Counted from the stretch's first letter, positions 46,500 through 55,501 are shown. The stretch is 64,000 bases of DNA from Lacunisphaera sp. (GCA_029945445.1 JAQSCO010000048.1:91527-155526), one strand, 5' to 3'. Notes: generated by a model from the sequence alone, not told the origin. Translations and numbers: made by a program.

Positions 46500-46595
46500 G
46501 GCTCCACCTAGCGCCAAGTCGCGCCGCAAGTAAAGCCGCCGGCCGACTCACCGCTTGACCCCGTCCCGGCGGGACACGAGCTTTCCGTCGCGCCC

Positions 46596-47891
46596 ATGTC
46601 GCTCCCGCGCCCAACCCTTTTCATCAGCTACGCCTCGGAGGACCGCCCGGCTGTCCTCCTGCTGCGCAATGCCTTGGAGGCCGCCGGGCTCGATGTCTGG
46701 TATGACGCCAACGAACTCGGCGGCGGCGACGCCTGGGACCAGAAGATCCGCCGCCAGATCCGTGACTGCGACTACTTCATGCCGGTGATCTCCGCGACCA
46801 CCGAGCGCCGCAAGGAAGGCTACTTCCGCCGCGAGTGGCGCCTCGCCGCCGAGCGCACGATGGACATGGCCGACGACGTCATGTTCCTGATCCCCGCCGT
46901 CCTCGACGACACCAGCGAGGTCGGGGCGCGCGTGCCCGAGAAATTCCTTACCGTGCAATGGCTGCGCGTCCCCGGCGGCCAGCCGACGCCCGCGCTGGAG
47001 GCCGTGGCCGCCCGCATCGCCACCGGCGACCACTCCGTGCCGCCGCCACTCGACCGCCCCCCGCCGGTCAACCGCCCGCGCGTGGCCACCACCGCGCCGT
47101 TCGGCAAACCGGAGGCCGACGGCCCGCCGCCGATGCCGCCGTTCCCCCACCTGGGCGACAATCACAACCTGGGGCACCGCGTGAAATTCTTCGCTGAGGT
47201 CATCTGGTGGGCCCTCGCCGCCGGCTGGCTGCTGTTCAAGCGCGCCCCGCGCTGGCTCCGCATCATTATCACCATTTGGTTTGTGATCTGGGGCTTCTCC
47301 GTCGCCCAGTGCAACCGCTCCCAGCCGACTCCAGCCGGCCCGCCCAAGGTCTCCGCCTCCGACAAGGCGGAGGCCCGCAAGGCCCTGCGGGCCACCGCCG
47401 AAAAATTCGCCCAGTTCGGCAACAAGCCCGGGGAGAAGCCCGGCGACAAGCCCGGCGCCCTGGCCGAGATCGCCCGCAGCATCGCCGCCGAGCTGAAGGA
47501 CGCCGATAACAGCGACAAGAAGATCGTCGTCGTGCCCTTCAACCTCGGGGTCACCAACGAGGCCGACGCGAAGTTTCTCGGCGATGTCTTTACCCCGCTC
47601 TATGGCCGGCTCGCGGTCGCGCATCCCGGCGAGACCGGCCTCAGCACCAAGCTGCCGCCACCGCTCACGGACGAGGCGCTCATTGCGCTCGGCCAGAAAC
47701 TCGATGCCGGCTACGTGCTCGGCGCGCACCTCACCACGGAAAACGGCGCGAGCACCCTCATTTTGCTGCTCGTGAAGGTGGAGGATGCCTCCATTGCGTG
47801 GACCGCCCGGTATCCGGTGGCCGCCAGCGACCCGACGACGGTCGCAGAGCAGATCGCGACCAGCGTGCTCGCCGCCGTTGCCGCGAAATAA
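46596..47891 (+). CDS. TIR-domain membrane protein with TolB/CsgG-like C-terminal domain
   Basis: 431 residues. Residues 1-150 form a TIR_2-type domain: PTLFISYASEDRPAVLLLRN, LDVWYDANELGGGDAW, IRDCDYFMPVISATT. A Pro-rich linker is followed by two hydrophobic helices at about 200-214 and 224-241. The last 125 residues (KKIVVVPFNLGVTNEADAKF, LGQKLDAGYVLGAHLT) resemble the N-terminal domain of TolB-like or CsgG-like proteins often attached to bacterial signalling proteins. TIR domains may signal by NAD cleavage or act as adaptors; which applies here is unknown. A WD40 protein follows after 37 bp. Confidence 0.8.
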   Translation: MSLPRPTLFISYASEDRPAVLLLRNALEAAGLDVWYDANELGGGDAWDQKIRRQIRDCDYFMPVISATTERRKEGYFRREWRLAAERTMDMADDVMFLIPAVLDDTSEVGARVPEKFLTVQWLRVPGGQPTPALEAVAARIATGDHSVPPPLDRPPPVNRPRVATTAPFGKPEADGPPPMPPFPHLGDNHNLGHRVKFFAEVIWWALAAGWLLFKRAPRWLRIIITIWFVIWGFSVAQCNRSQPTPAGPPKVSASDKAEARKALRATAEKFAQFGNKPGEKPGDKPGALAEIARSIAAELKDADNSDKKIVVVPFNLGVTNEADAKFLGDVFTPLYGRLAVAHPGETGLSTKLPPPLTDEALIALGQKLDAGYVLGAHLTTENGASTLILLLVKVEDASIAWTARYPVAASDPTTVAEQIATSVLAAVAAK

Positions 47892-47928
47892 TTCCCGTCC
47901 GCCCCCCCCGCGTTCCCGGTCAGCCACC

Positions 47929-48981
47929 ATGCAATTTGCCAAACACTGGGCCGCGACCCTCGACGACTACGTCATCGACCTCGCGTGGTCGCCGGATGGC
48001 ACGACGCTCGCCGCCGCTTCCGCCGCCGGGGGCAGCACGCTCTATGCTGCGACGACCGGCGCGGTGCAGCACGCGCTGGCCGGACACGACGAAGGCGCAA
48101 ACGCGCTGGCCTGGTCCCCCGACGGCGCGCTGCTCGCAACCGGCGGCCAGGACGGCAAGGTGAAGCTGTGGCATCCCGCCAGCGGCGCACTCGTGCACGA
48201 AGCTTCGCTCGGCCACGCCTGGGTCGAGCACCTCGCGTGGCTTCCGGTTCGGAGGATAGGGAACGGAGGCCAGAGAACTGAGAATCTGTTGTTTGCCGCG
48301 GCCGGGAAAAAACTCGTCGCGCTCAAGGCGGACGGTGTCATCGCGCACACCTTTCCCGACGCACCCAAGACAATCAGTGCGCTCGCCCCTGCTCCGTCCT
48401 CTGTCCTCCGTCCTCTTTCCCCTGTAATCGCCGCGGCGTGCTTCGGTCATGTGGTCGTGTGGGACGCGGCGGACTTCACCGCGCAGAAAGAGTTCCCCTA
48501 CGGCAACGCCATCCTCGCGCTCACGTGGTCACCCGACGGCCGCTGGCTGGTGGCCGGCTGCCACGATAACGCCGTGCACCTCTGGGCGCCGGCCGAGGAC
48601 CTCGAGTTGCACATGAGCGGCTACGAGACGAAGCTTGCGGAACTCTCGTTCAGCCAAGACTCGAAGTGGCTCGCCACCGGCGGCGGCAAGGATGCCTGCG
48701 TGTGGGACTGCACCGGCGCCGGCCCCGAGGGCCGCGAACCGCTCCTGCTGCCGCAGACCGCGCGCACGACGGCCGTCGCCTTTCAGCATGCCCACAGCCT
48801 GCTCGCCACCGCCGATGCCGGCGGCGCGTTCACGCTCTGGGGGCCGACCCGCAAGAATCCCATGGTCGCCGAGGTGAAGATGCCGGCCGCCGCCACGAAG
48901 TTCGCCTGGCGCGCCGACGATGCGCTCCTCGCCGTCGGCACGGCGAAGGGCCAGGTCTTCGTGTTCAAGACCGAGGCCTGA
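47929..48981 (+). CDS. WD40-repeat protein
   Basis: 350 residues from ATG at 47929. At least five blade signatures are visible (AWSPDGALLATGGQDGKVKLW, TWSPDGRWLVAGCHDNAVHLW, SFSQDSKWLATGGGKDACVW), consistent with a six- or seven-bladed propeller. No signal peptide. It lies directly after the TIR gene and may be its scaffold. Two segments (about residues 108-120 and 155-166) are encoded by inverted word repeats and do not look like propeller sequence. Confidence 0.85.
   Translation: MQFAKHWAATLDDYVIDLAWSPDGTTLAAASAAGGSTLYAATTGAVQHALAGHDEGANALAWSPDGALLATGGQDGKVKLWHPASGALVHEASLGHAWVEHLAWLPVRRIGNGGQRTENLLFAAAGKKLVALKADGVIAHTFPDAPKTISALAPAPSSVLRPLSPVIAAACFGHVVVWDAADFTAQKEFPYGNAILALTWSPDGRWLVAGCHDNAVHLWAPAEDLELHMSGYETKLAELSFSQDSKWLATGGGKDACVWDCTGAGPEGREPLLLPQTARTTAVAFQHAHSLLATADAGGAFTLWGPTRKNPMVAEVKMPAAATKFAWRADDALLAVGTAKGQVFVFKTEA
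48250..48424. repeat. Inverted word repeat inside the WD40 coding sequence
   Basis: Left arm 48250-48289 and right arm 48392-48424 are imperfect inverted copies of a GGACGGAGGACAGAGG-type word, enclosing about 100 bp. The word matches the array at 44377-44411. Both arms stay in frame and encode irregular loop-like peptides (RRIGNGGQRTEN and APSSVLRPLSP). Confidence 0.65.
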
Positions 48982-48987
48982 GCGCCC

Positions 48988-49560
48988 TCAGGCCGCCACC
49001 GGCCCGCCGCCTTTCCCCGCCGGCGGATAATACCGGAGGACGAGGCATGTGATCACGACCAGCGCCGCCACGCCGGGCAGGCTGAAGATCACGCTCTGCA
49101 CCGCCCAGGTCAGCGGCGGACGCCCACCGATCAGGGCCGGGATGAGCAGCGCGGCCAGCAGCGACAACGCCATGCCGGCAAAGTAGGCGGGAATCGCCAC
49201 CAGCCAGCGGACGAACGTCGCGTTGAGCAGCAGTGGCACGACCAGGACAAAAACCAGCAACTGGATCATGATCACGATCGCGCCCAGCGGCGCGGGATGT
49301 CCCGTGAGCGCCCAGTTGAGCCACGGCGCCAGCAGCGCGACGAGCCAGCCGGTCTCGCGTCGGCCCCAGAGCGCGGCGAGCAGCGGCGCATAGAACATCG
49401 GCAGCAGCCGCGCGCCGAGCCGTGACGTTTCCGGCACGGGCAGCAGGTGCATCAGAAACGGAAACAGCACCGAAAGGGTAAGCAGGATCCCCAGTTCACG
49501 CGGGCGCGAGACCGTGAGGAAGCGCGGCAGCGGGCGGGCGATGGCGACGGGGCCGGACAT
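48988..49560 (-). CDS. Membrane protein, possibly ECF-transporter S-component-like
   Basis: 190 residues with about six hydrophobic helices. Size, topology and motifs (FLMHLLPVPE, LAPWLNWALTGHPAP) loosely resemble substrate-binding S components of ECF transporters, but no vitamin-specific signature is evident. It is followed on the same strand, upstream, by a DUF481 gene 26 bp away. Treated as an unknown integral membrane protein. Confidence 0.6.
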   Translation of the reverse strand: MSGPVAIARPLPRFLTVSRPRELGILLTLSVLFPFLMHLLPVPETSRLGARLLPMFYAPLLAALWGRRETGWLVALLAPWLNWALTGHPAPLGAIVIMIQLLVFVLVVPLLLNATFVRWLVAIPAYFAGMALSLLAALLIPALIGGRPPLTWAVQSVIFSLPGVAALVVITCLVLRYYPPAGKGGGPVAA

Positions 49561-49586
49561 GACGGGGCAGACTGGGCGTCCGCCGC

Positions 49587-50633
49587 CTAAAAATCCACCC
49601 CGAAGAGCAGCTTGAGGCGCGTATAGTCCTGCGCCGTGCCGTCGGGGCTGCCGCGGCGGATCTCATGCCGGATGGCGGTGCTGAGCGTCTTGGTGAACTT
49701 CTTGGTCAGCTCCACGCGATTTTCCCAGCCTTCGGCCGCGGAGGCAAACGAGTAGTAATAGACGCCGCGCTGTGTGATCAGCACGCTCCACGGCAGCTTG
49801 AGCTCGTTCTCGATGAAGGCGGATTCCGCCGTGCGCGAGTCGTGCGCGTCGCCCGGCGCGATGCTCCATACGTCGAAAAGGTTCTCGGAGACCCCCGCGC
49901 GCACCTTGGCCCGCGCCGTCGCCAGCAGGCTCATGCCCGCGCCGATCTCCTGCTGCATCAGCAGATAGTCGCTGGGCACGCCGGCGCGGAAGCTCGCCCG
50001 GTTCCACTCCAGCACCGGCCGGTAGAGCACAAACTTCTTCTGCGGGAAATCATGCCGCCAGAGCCCGTCGGCCTTCAGCGTGTCGGTCGTCGTCCGCCCG
50101 TTGGTGCTGTTGAAGTCATAGCGACCCTTCAGCTGCACCTCCTCCGTCTGCCATTTGCGCTGCAACTGGAGTTCTGCCGACAGGTTGCTCCGGTCCGCCG
50201 TGTCCGTGACCACCTCCGTCGAGAAGGCGAACCGGCCGGTCCAGGGCTTGAAACTCGCGTGCAGCCGGGCGGCCAGCCGCGCGAGCGAGGCCGTGATGCG
50301 GGCCTCCGCGGCGCTTTCGCCGTTGGCGGCGGCGGGTGGCGCCGCCGGCTCAACCGGCCCGGCGACCACCGCGGCCGGTCCGACCGACTTGCCCGCGAGG
50401 ATCACCTCGGCCCCGGCCGCCGGCACCCTCAGGAGGCCGAAGCGGTCGGACTGGAACACCACGGTGTCCGCTGTCCGTTCGACGAGCCGGCCCTGCACCC
50501 GGTCGCCATCCGGGTAGACGAGCACATCGCGGGCGGACACGGCCGGCTCGGCGGCGCGCACCGACCCGCCGGCGGCGAGGCCAAGGAGCAGGACAGCCAG
50601 GAGCCGGTGGCGAAATTTCAGGAGCGGGCGCAT
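49587..50633 (-). CDS. DUF481 (YdiY-like) outer-membrane protein
   Basis: 348 residues from ATG at 50633, giving a signal peptide ending SVRAAEP. Further upstream in-frame codons would only add basic residues. An N-terminal small domain (DVLVYPDGDRVQGRLVER, SDRFGLLRVPA) resembles the Sm-like segment seen before DUF481 barrels. The C-terminal 230 residues are amphipathic strands (GRYDFNSTNGRTTTD, YDRxKLLFGVDF-like end). It is probably an outer-membrane barrel, likely co-transcribed with the ECF-like gene. Confidence 0.78.
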   Translation of the reverse strand: MRPLLKFRHRLLAVLLLGLAAGGSVRAAEPAVSARDVLVYPDGDRVQGRLVERTADTVVFQSDRFGLLRVPAAGAEVILAGKSVGPAAVVAGPVEPAAPPAAANGESAAEARITASLARLAARLHASFKPWTGRFAFSTEVVTDTADRSNLSAELQLQRKWQTEEVQLKGRYDFNSTNGRTTTDTLKADGLWRHDFPQKKFVLYRPVLEWNRASFRAGVPSDYLLMQQEIGAGMSLLATARAKVRAGVSENLFDVWSIAPGDAHDSRTAESAFIENELKLPWSVLITQRGVYYYSFASAAEGWENRVELTKKFTKTLSTAIRHEIRRGSPDGTAQDYTRLKLLFGVDF

Positions 50634-50815
50634 GGTGCTGCCTTCGACGTATCCGACCGGCCGTTGTTTCAAAGTTTTTTCGGTGCGCCGCGGAAAATTT
50701 ATCCCCGCGGTTATGTCACAAAGAAAAACGTGCGCGGCCGGGCGGGGCCTGATGCTTATGAACCCGCGGGCTTGCAAGTGACCCGGGTTGCCCTTTGTTC
50801 ATCGCGGTCACCGCA

Positions 50816-52246
50816 ATGCCGCACGCCACCACACCGGCCACCCTGCCTTCGCCCAGCCTGTTGATCGCCGTCACCGGCGGTCCCGGCTCGAGCAAGACCC
50901 ATCTGCTGGCCGAACTGGCCGCCGCCCAGCTGGCCCGCGGCCAGCGCGTCGAAGGGGTGCTCGCCCTCGCCGTCGGCCGCCGGGTGCCGCACGAGGGCGC
51001 CAACGAATACTGGCTGCGCCTGATCGGCACCGGCCGGGAACTGAGCTGGGCCGTGCGCGACGAAAGCCTGAACCCGCCGTATTATTTCGAGCCCGAGACC
51101 GAAAAGAAGCTGCAGACCTGGGCCGCGCGTCTGGGCTCGTTGCCGCCGGCGCCGCTGCTCCTCCTTGATGAATTCAGCAAATTCGAGGCGAAGGGTCAGG
51201 GCCTGATGCCGCTGTGGCCCGTGCTCGCGGCCAGCGCCCCGCACGTCGTGGTGATCGCCGTGCGCGAGGGACTGGTCGGGGAGATCGAGCAGGTGCTCGG
51301 GCGGAAATTCGATCTCTGTATTCCATCGAGCGACCCTGCCGCGCTGTCGCGGCTGGGCCGCGCCTGCGAGGATTTCGGCGAGTGGACCCGGATCGGCCTC
51401 TACGGCGGCGCCTCGGGCGGACTCGAGATGACCATTGGGTCGGCGTTGCATGCCTTGAAGCTCCCATCCGGCCTCGTGATGTCCTCGCTGCAGGCGGCGA
51501 TGATGGTCTTCGCCGGCACCGGGTTGAGCCAGCCGGGCCGGGTCGTGTGGGTGCCGTTCATCTCGGGCGGCCTCAAGGCCCTCTCGCCCGCGGGCAACCG
51601 CCTGCGGCCCATGCTCGCCATCATGGTGCAAGGCCTGCTGTTCGGCGCCTCGGTGCAGATGCTGGGCTGGAACTTTGTTGCCCTCGGGCTCGGCGGGGCG
51701 CTGGTCGGCGCGTGGGCGGCGTTGCAGGGATTTTTCCTGCAATACCTCCTGCTCGGCCAGGACCTGGTCAAGGCCTACGACACCGCCGTGCTGTGGCTCG
51801 CAGACCGGTGGCACATCTCCGCGCCGGGCCTGCCGTGGCTGGTGGGGGCGTGGGCTGTGTTGCACGCGCTGGTCGCCGCGGGATCCGCCCTGACGGCGTG
51901 GAAGCTCAAACAGCCGCCCGCCGCCCTGCAGGAGCTCATTGAGCAGGAAAATCTTTCCACCCCGCCCCTGCCTGTCCGGCGCGGCTGGCAGCGCCTGCGG
52001 GAATTCGGCCAATGGCAGTTCTGGCTGCCGCTGCTGGTCGTCGTCGCCATCCTGCTCAGCAGCGGTCAGCCCTGGGAGTCCGTGGCGTGGCTGGCGCTGC
52101 GCTTTGTGGCGGTCGGCTGCGTGCTGATCGCGCTGGTCTCGCTGCTGCGGCCGGCCCGCTGGGCCGAACACCTGCGGAAGCGCGGCTGGTGGGGCCCGGC
52201 CCTCGCGTTCTCCGGCGCGCTGCGCCGGCGCGAAACCCGGCAATGA
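50816..52246 (+). CDS. NTPase-like domain fused to a multi-helix membrane domain
   Basis: 476 residues from ATG at 50816; a TTG at 50795 is an alternative. The N-terminal 190 residues look like a THEP1/NTPase_1-type P-loop domain. The loop is GGPGSSKT (21-28), with Ser in place of the usual Gly before the Lys, and the Walker B region is LLLLDEFSKFE. The C-terminal 280 residues contain about six to eight helices (SGLVMSSLQAAMMVFAGTG, MLAIMVQGLLFGASVQML). Such a fusion is unfamiliar to me. The stop overlaps the next ATG (ATGA), so it is translationally coupled to the sialidase-fold protein. Confidence 0.7.
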   Translation: MPHATTPATLPSPSLLIAVTGGPGSSKTHLLAELAAAQLARGQRVEGVLALAVGRRVPHEGANEYWLRLIGTGRELSWAVRDESLNPPYYFEPETEKKLQTWAARLGSLPPAPLLLLDEFSKFEAKGQGLMPLWPVLAASAPHVVVIAVREGLVGEIEQVLGRKFDLCIPSSDPAALSRLGRACEDFGEWTRIGLYGGASGGLEMTIGSALHALKLPSGLVMSSLQAAMMVFAGTGLSQPGRVVWVPFISGGLKALSPAGNRLRPMLAIMVQGLLFGASVQMLGWNFVALGLGGALVGAWAALQGFFLQYLLLGQDLVKAYDTAVLWLADRWHISAPGLPWLVGAWAVLHALVAAGSALTAWKLKQPPAALQELIEQENLSTPPLPVRRGWQRLREFGQWQFWLPLLVVVAILLSSGQPWESVAWLALRFVAVGCVLIALVSLLRPARWAEHLRKRGWWGPALAFSGALRRRETRQ

Positions 52247-53445
52247 AATTTCCCGTGCCCCACCCGGCCTGGCTGCTGCTCGTCACCTTCCTGTGCGCCC
52301 ACGCCCACGAGGTCGCCCCGGCCCAGTCGCCGGCCGGTCCCGGCGCGATGGGCTCGGCCCTGACGCAGGCCCCCGATGGCACGGCGTATCTTTCCTGGCT
52401 GGAGCCACTCGGCGACAAGGAGTGGACCCTGAAATTCAGCCGGCTCGAGGCCGGCCGCTGGAGTGAGCCCCGCCTGATTGCGAAGGGCGCGGACTGGTTC
52501 GTGAACTGGGCCGACTTCCCCGTGCTCACCGTGCAAAAGGAGCGGCTGACCGCCGTGTGGTTCGTCAATAACCCCGCCTCCGGCGGACACGGCCACCATG
52601 CGGAGACCTACCGCGCGCTGCACAGCAGCTCGGCCGACGGCGGCCGCACCTGGGGTCCGCCGCAGCCTGTCACGCGCGAATCAGATTCCGTCGAATTCGT
52701 CGCCCTCCAGCCGTTGCGTGACGGCCGCCTCCTGGCGGCGTGGCTTGACGGCCGCAACGGCGCCGACGGGCAGGATCACCAATCGCTCCATGCGCGCATG
52801 CTCGGCGAGCCGGGTCCGGACACGCTGGTGGACGACCTCGTGTGCGATTGCTGCCAGCTCTCCTTCGTGCCGACCACCGACGGCGGCGCACTGCTCGCCT
52901 ACCGCGGACGCACCGCGGACGAGACCCGCGACATGCGGCTCGCCCGCTTCGACGGCCGGCGCTGGGGCCGCCCGACGGGCCTGCATGCGGACGGCTGGAG
53001 CATCGCTGCCTGCCCGGTCAACGGACCACAGCTCGCCGAGTGCGGCGACTTGATTGGGGCCGTCTGGTTCACCTCCCCCGACAGCAAGCCGCGCGTGCTG
53101 GCGCGGGTGTCGGACAATGCCGGTGAATCCTTCGGCCCGGTCGCGCGGATCGACCTCGGCCGGCCGCAGGGCCGGGTGGACAGCGTGATGCTGCCCGACG
53201 GCACCTTCGTGCTGGTCTGGCTGGAGATGACCGGCAAGGAAACCGGCAAGGAGGGCGGCATCTACCTGCGCACCCTCGCGCTTGACGGCAAACTGTCCGA
53301 ACCGCAGATGCTCGCGGCCAGCAGCACGTCGCGCATGAGCGGGTTCCCCCGCATGATCCTGACCGGCCGAAGGCAGCTTCTGCTGACTTACACCCGGGAC
53401 ACCAAGCCGACGCAGGTGGTGACGCTCAAGGTGGACCTGCACTAA
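52243..53445 (+). CDS. Secreted sialidase-fold (Asp-box) beta-propeller protein
   Basis: 400 residues with a signal peptide (LLLVTFLCAHAHE). An Asp-box SSADGGRTWG near residue 127 and several related segments (SDNAGESFG) mark a sialidase-type beta-propeller. A CDCC motif (VDDLVCDCCQL, near residue 200) may bind metal. Catalytic arginines of true sialidases cannot be assigned, so enzymatic activity is doubtful. Its ATG overlaps the preceding stop by 4 bp. A terminator-like hairpin follows. Confidence 0.75.
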   Translation: MKFPVPHPAWLLLVTFLCAHAHEVAPAQSPAGPGAMGSALTQAPDGTAYLSWLEPLGDKEWTLKFSRLEAGRWSEPRLIAKGADWFVNWADFPVLTVQKERLTAVWFVNNPASGGHGHHAETYRALHSSSADGGRTWGPPQPVTRESDSVEFVALQPLRDGRLLAAWLDGRNGADGQDHQSLHARMLGEPGPDTLVDDLVCDCCQLSFVPTTDGGALLAYRGRTADETRDMRLARFDGRRWGRPTGLHADGWSIAACPVNGPQLAECGDLIGAVWFTSPDSKPRVLARVSDNAGESFGPVARIDLGRPQGRVDSVMLPDGTFVLVWLEMTGKETGKEGGIYLRTLALDGKLSEPQMLAASSTSRMSGFPRMILTGRRQLLLTYTRDTKPTQVVTLKVDLH

Positions 53446-53456
53446 CGCCCATGAAA

Positions 53457-53482
53457 AAGCGGAGCCGGTGAGGGCCCCGCTT
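53457..53482 (-). terminator. Intrinsic terminator for the minus-strand DUF481 gene
   Basis: Stem AAGCGGAGC (53457-53465) pairs with GCCCCGCTT (53474-53482) with one mismatch around an 8-base loop. On the minus strand it is followed by TTTTT. It lies between convergent genes and may terminate both, although the plus strand lacks a T-run. Confidence 0.65.
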
Positions 53483-53507
53483 GAAAGATAACCGGTAGGC
53501 GCGGCGC

Positions 53508-54563
53508 TTACTTCCAGTTCAGGATCAGGCTGGTGAAGTAAAGCGTGTCGAGCCGCTCCACGCCGGGCTGCGGGATGCTGGTATAATCGTTGCTGACGCC
53601 GGTCTTGAGTTTCCAGAGCGAGGCCGTGATCGGCATCTCGATGGTGGTCTCGTGGTGCACGCGATAGTTGCTGAAATTCTTGAAGGCGGGCGTGTAGGTC
53701 AGGACGTTGTTCAGCTTGGCCGCCTTGAAGGTGTAGGCGTGGGTCAGGGTGAGATCGAGGCCCGGCGAGTCGAACTTGGTGCCATTGGCGTAGGTCTCGT
53801 AGACGTAGCTGGCACCGACGCGGAGCTCGAGGTCCTGCAGCTCCTTCTTGATTAGCTTGCGGCCGACGCCGAACGAGGTGTCCGAGCGGAGATCGAGCGC
53901 CTTGATGGAGTCCTTCTCGATCGAGGTGCGGACATACCAGACACTCTTGTCCGAGAAGAAGGCCGAGTAGTCCGCGCTGCCGAACTGGCGGTTGGCGGTC
54001 TCGACGCCGTTGTCCTTGGCCTTCTCGGCCCGCAGGGCGAAGATAAGCTTGTCCTGCGCGCTTTCGAGCGTGGCCTTCAGGCCCACGGCGCCGGAGAACT
54101 TCTCGCTGCCGCCGGTGCGGCCGGTGATGGCGACGCCGGCCTCGAAGGCCCACTTGCGCTCGTTCTTGGCGATCTGCTCCTTGTGCTGGCGGGTGGCGGG
54201 GCTGTCGGCGCCCGCGCGCCACACCGCGGCGACCTTGCCCGTCGGGGTGCTGAACGAGCCGTCGGCGGCGACGACCGCGATGCCGGTGTCGGTCATGGCG
54301 ACCTTGCCGAGCACGGTGCTGCCGGCGGCGAGCTGGACGTTCACGGCCTCGTCGGTGCTGAAGCTGCGGACCTTGTCCTGCGCGATCTCGATCGTGCCGG
54401 CAAAGGCGGTCTCGAACTTGAGCTTGCCCGCCTCGGCCGACAGGAGCTTACCGAGGACGACGGAACCGTCAGTCAGTTCGACGCGATCGGCCGCAAAAAC
54501 GGCCGTGCAAAACAACAGCGCGATAGTGCCGCCAAGGATATTTCGGGTGATTGTATTTTTCAT
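53508..54563 (-). CDS. DUF481 (YdiY-like) outer-membrane protein
   Basis: 351 residues with a signal peptide (LGGTIALLFCTAVFAAD). An N-terminal domain (VELTDGSVVLGKLLSAEAGK, repeated as QLAAGSTVLGKVAMTDTG) precedes the DUF481 barrel (KWAFEAGVAITGRTGGSEKF, ASYVYETYANGTKF) ending in LILNWK. It is related to the gene at 49587 but not a recent duplicate. The upstream 130 bp are AT-rich and probably contain divergent promoters. Confidence 0.8.
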   Translation of the reverse strand: MKNTITRNILGGTIALLFCTAVFAADRVELTDGSVVLGKLLSAEAGKLKFETAFAGTIEIAQDKVRSFSTDEAVNVQLAAGSTVLGKVAMTDTGIAVVAADGSFSTPTGKVAAVWRAGADSPATRQHKEQIAKNERKWAFEAGVAITGRTGGSEKFSGAVGLKATLESAQDKLIFALRAEKAKDNGVETANRQFGSADYSAFFSDKSVWYVRTSIEKDSIKALDLRSDTSFGVGRKLIKKELQDLELRVGASYVYETYANGTKFDSPGLDLTLTHAYTFKAAKLNNVLTYTPAFKNFSNYRVHHETTIEMPITASLWKLKTGVSNDYTSIPQPGVERLDTLYFTSLILNWK

Positions 54564-54694
54564 GAAAAATGGTCCGACTTAGAATCAGGGTGTTTACCCT
54601 ATGGCAATTATTTTTTCCTCATTTCTATTAGCATGACAACTGCTTCCCAAATAACGGATTGCGTTATATTAATGCCTCTATTGAGTATGAATTC

Positions 54695-55312
54695 ATGCCG
54701 ACGCGCGCCTGGTTCCCGACCTTGATCTATCACGAACCCCTGCTGCGGAGCGGGCTGGAGCGGTTCAACTCCGAGCTCGCCGACGAGTGTCGCAACCTGC
54801 GGGACTTCGATGCCGCGGGCCGGCGCTGGTCCGCGAAGAACTACCCCGGCGGCTACACTTCCTACGCGTCGCTGAACCAGCTGCACAAGTTCTCGTCCAC
54901 CTTCGCCGGGCTCGAACGCAAGCTGACGGCGCACGTGCGGAAATTTGCCGCCCAGCTCGACCTGGACCTGCGCGGCCGGACGATCGCGATGACCGACTTC
55001 TGGGTGAACATCATGCCCGAGCACGCCGCGCACAGCCTGCACCTCCACCCGCTCTCGTTCATCAGCGGCACGTATTACGTCGTGACGCCCCGTGGCTGCC
55101 CCGGCCTGAAGTTCGAGGACCCGCGCCTCAGCAAGTTCATGGCCGCGCCGCCCAAGACCGCCACGGCCAAGCCCGCCAACCGGCCGCACATCACCTACCC
55201 GGCCAAGGCCGGTCACGTCATCCTCTTCGAAAGCTGGCTCCGCCACGAAGTCGCCGCCAACCGCGTGCCGGCGGAGCGGATCAGCGTGAGCTTCAATTAC
55301 AACTGGAGCTGA
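54695..55312 (+). CDS. 2OG-Fe(II) oxygenase family protein (TIGR02466-like)
   Basis: 205 residues from ATG at 54695. PTRAWFPTLIYHEPL at the N-terminus, FWVNIMPEHAAHSLHLHPLS, ISGTYYVVTPRGCPGLKFED, and AGHVILFESWLRHEV match the putative 2OG-Fe(II) oxygenase family. HLHP and RHEV may supply iron-binding histidines, but the usual Asp ligand is not obvious. Substrate unknown. It is preceded by an unusually AT-rich region for this genome. Confidence 0.72.
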   Translation: MPTRAWFPTLIYHEPLLRSGLERFNSELADECRNLRDFDAAGRRWSAKNYPGGYTSYASLNQLHKFSSTFAGLERKLTAHVRKFAAQLDLDLRGRTIAMTDFWVNIMPEHAAHSLHLHPLSFISGTYYVVTPRGCPGLKFEDPRLSKFMAAPPKTATAKPANRPHITYPAKAGHVILFESWLRHEVAANRVPAERISVSFNYNWS

Positions 55313-55348
55313 CCCGCCCGCACTGGCGCAGCTCCCCCGCCGGTTATT

Positions 55349-55435
55349 TGTCAACTAATAGTATACTGATGCCCGGGGCTCTTTTCCGGGAGGGTTCTGC
55401 CGGAGCACGGAGTCTTAGTATACTATTAGTTGACA
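55349..55435. repeat. 87-bp MITE-like element with perfect 19-bp terminal inverted repeats
   Basis: TGTCAACTAATAGTATACT at 55349-55367 and its exact reverse complement at 55417-55435 flank a 49-bp GC-rich core. The AT-rich arms contrast sharply with the surroundings. No clear target-site duplication was seen. It lies between the oxygenase-like gene and a lipoprotein gene and contains no ORF. Confidence 0.75.
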
Positions 55436-55501
55436 TCACCTTGGCCGCCGGCGGTGGGAAAAATCCTGCAACCTTTTTCCCGTGACGGCGTCAAAAACCG
55501 G

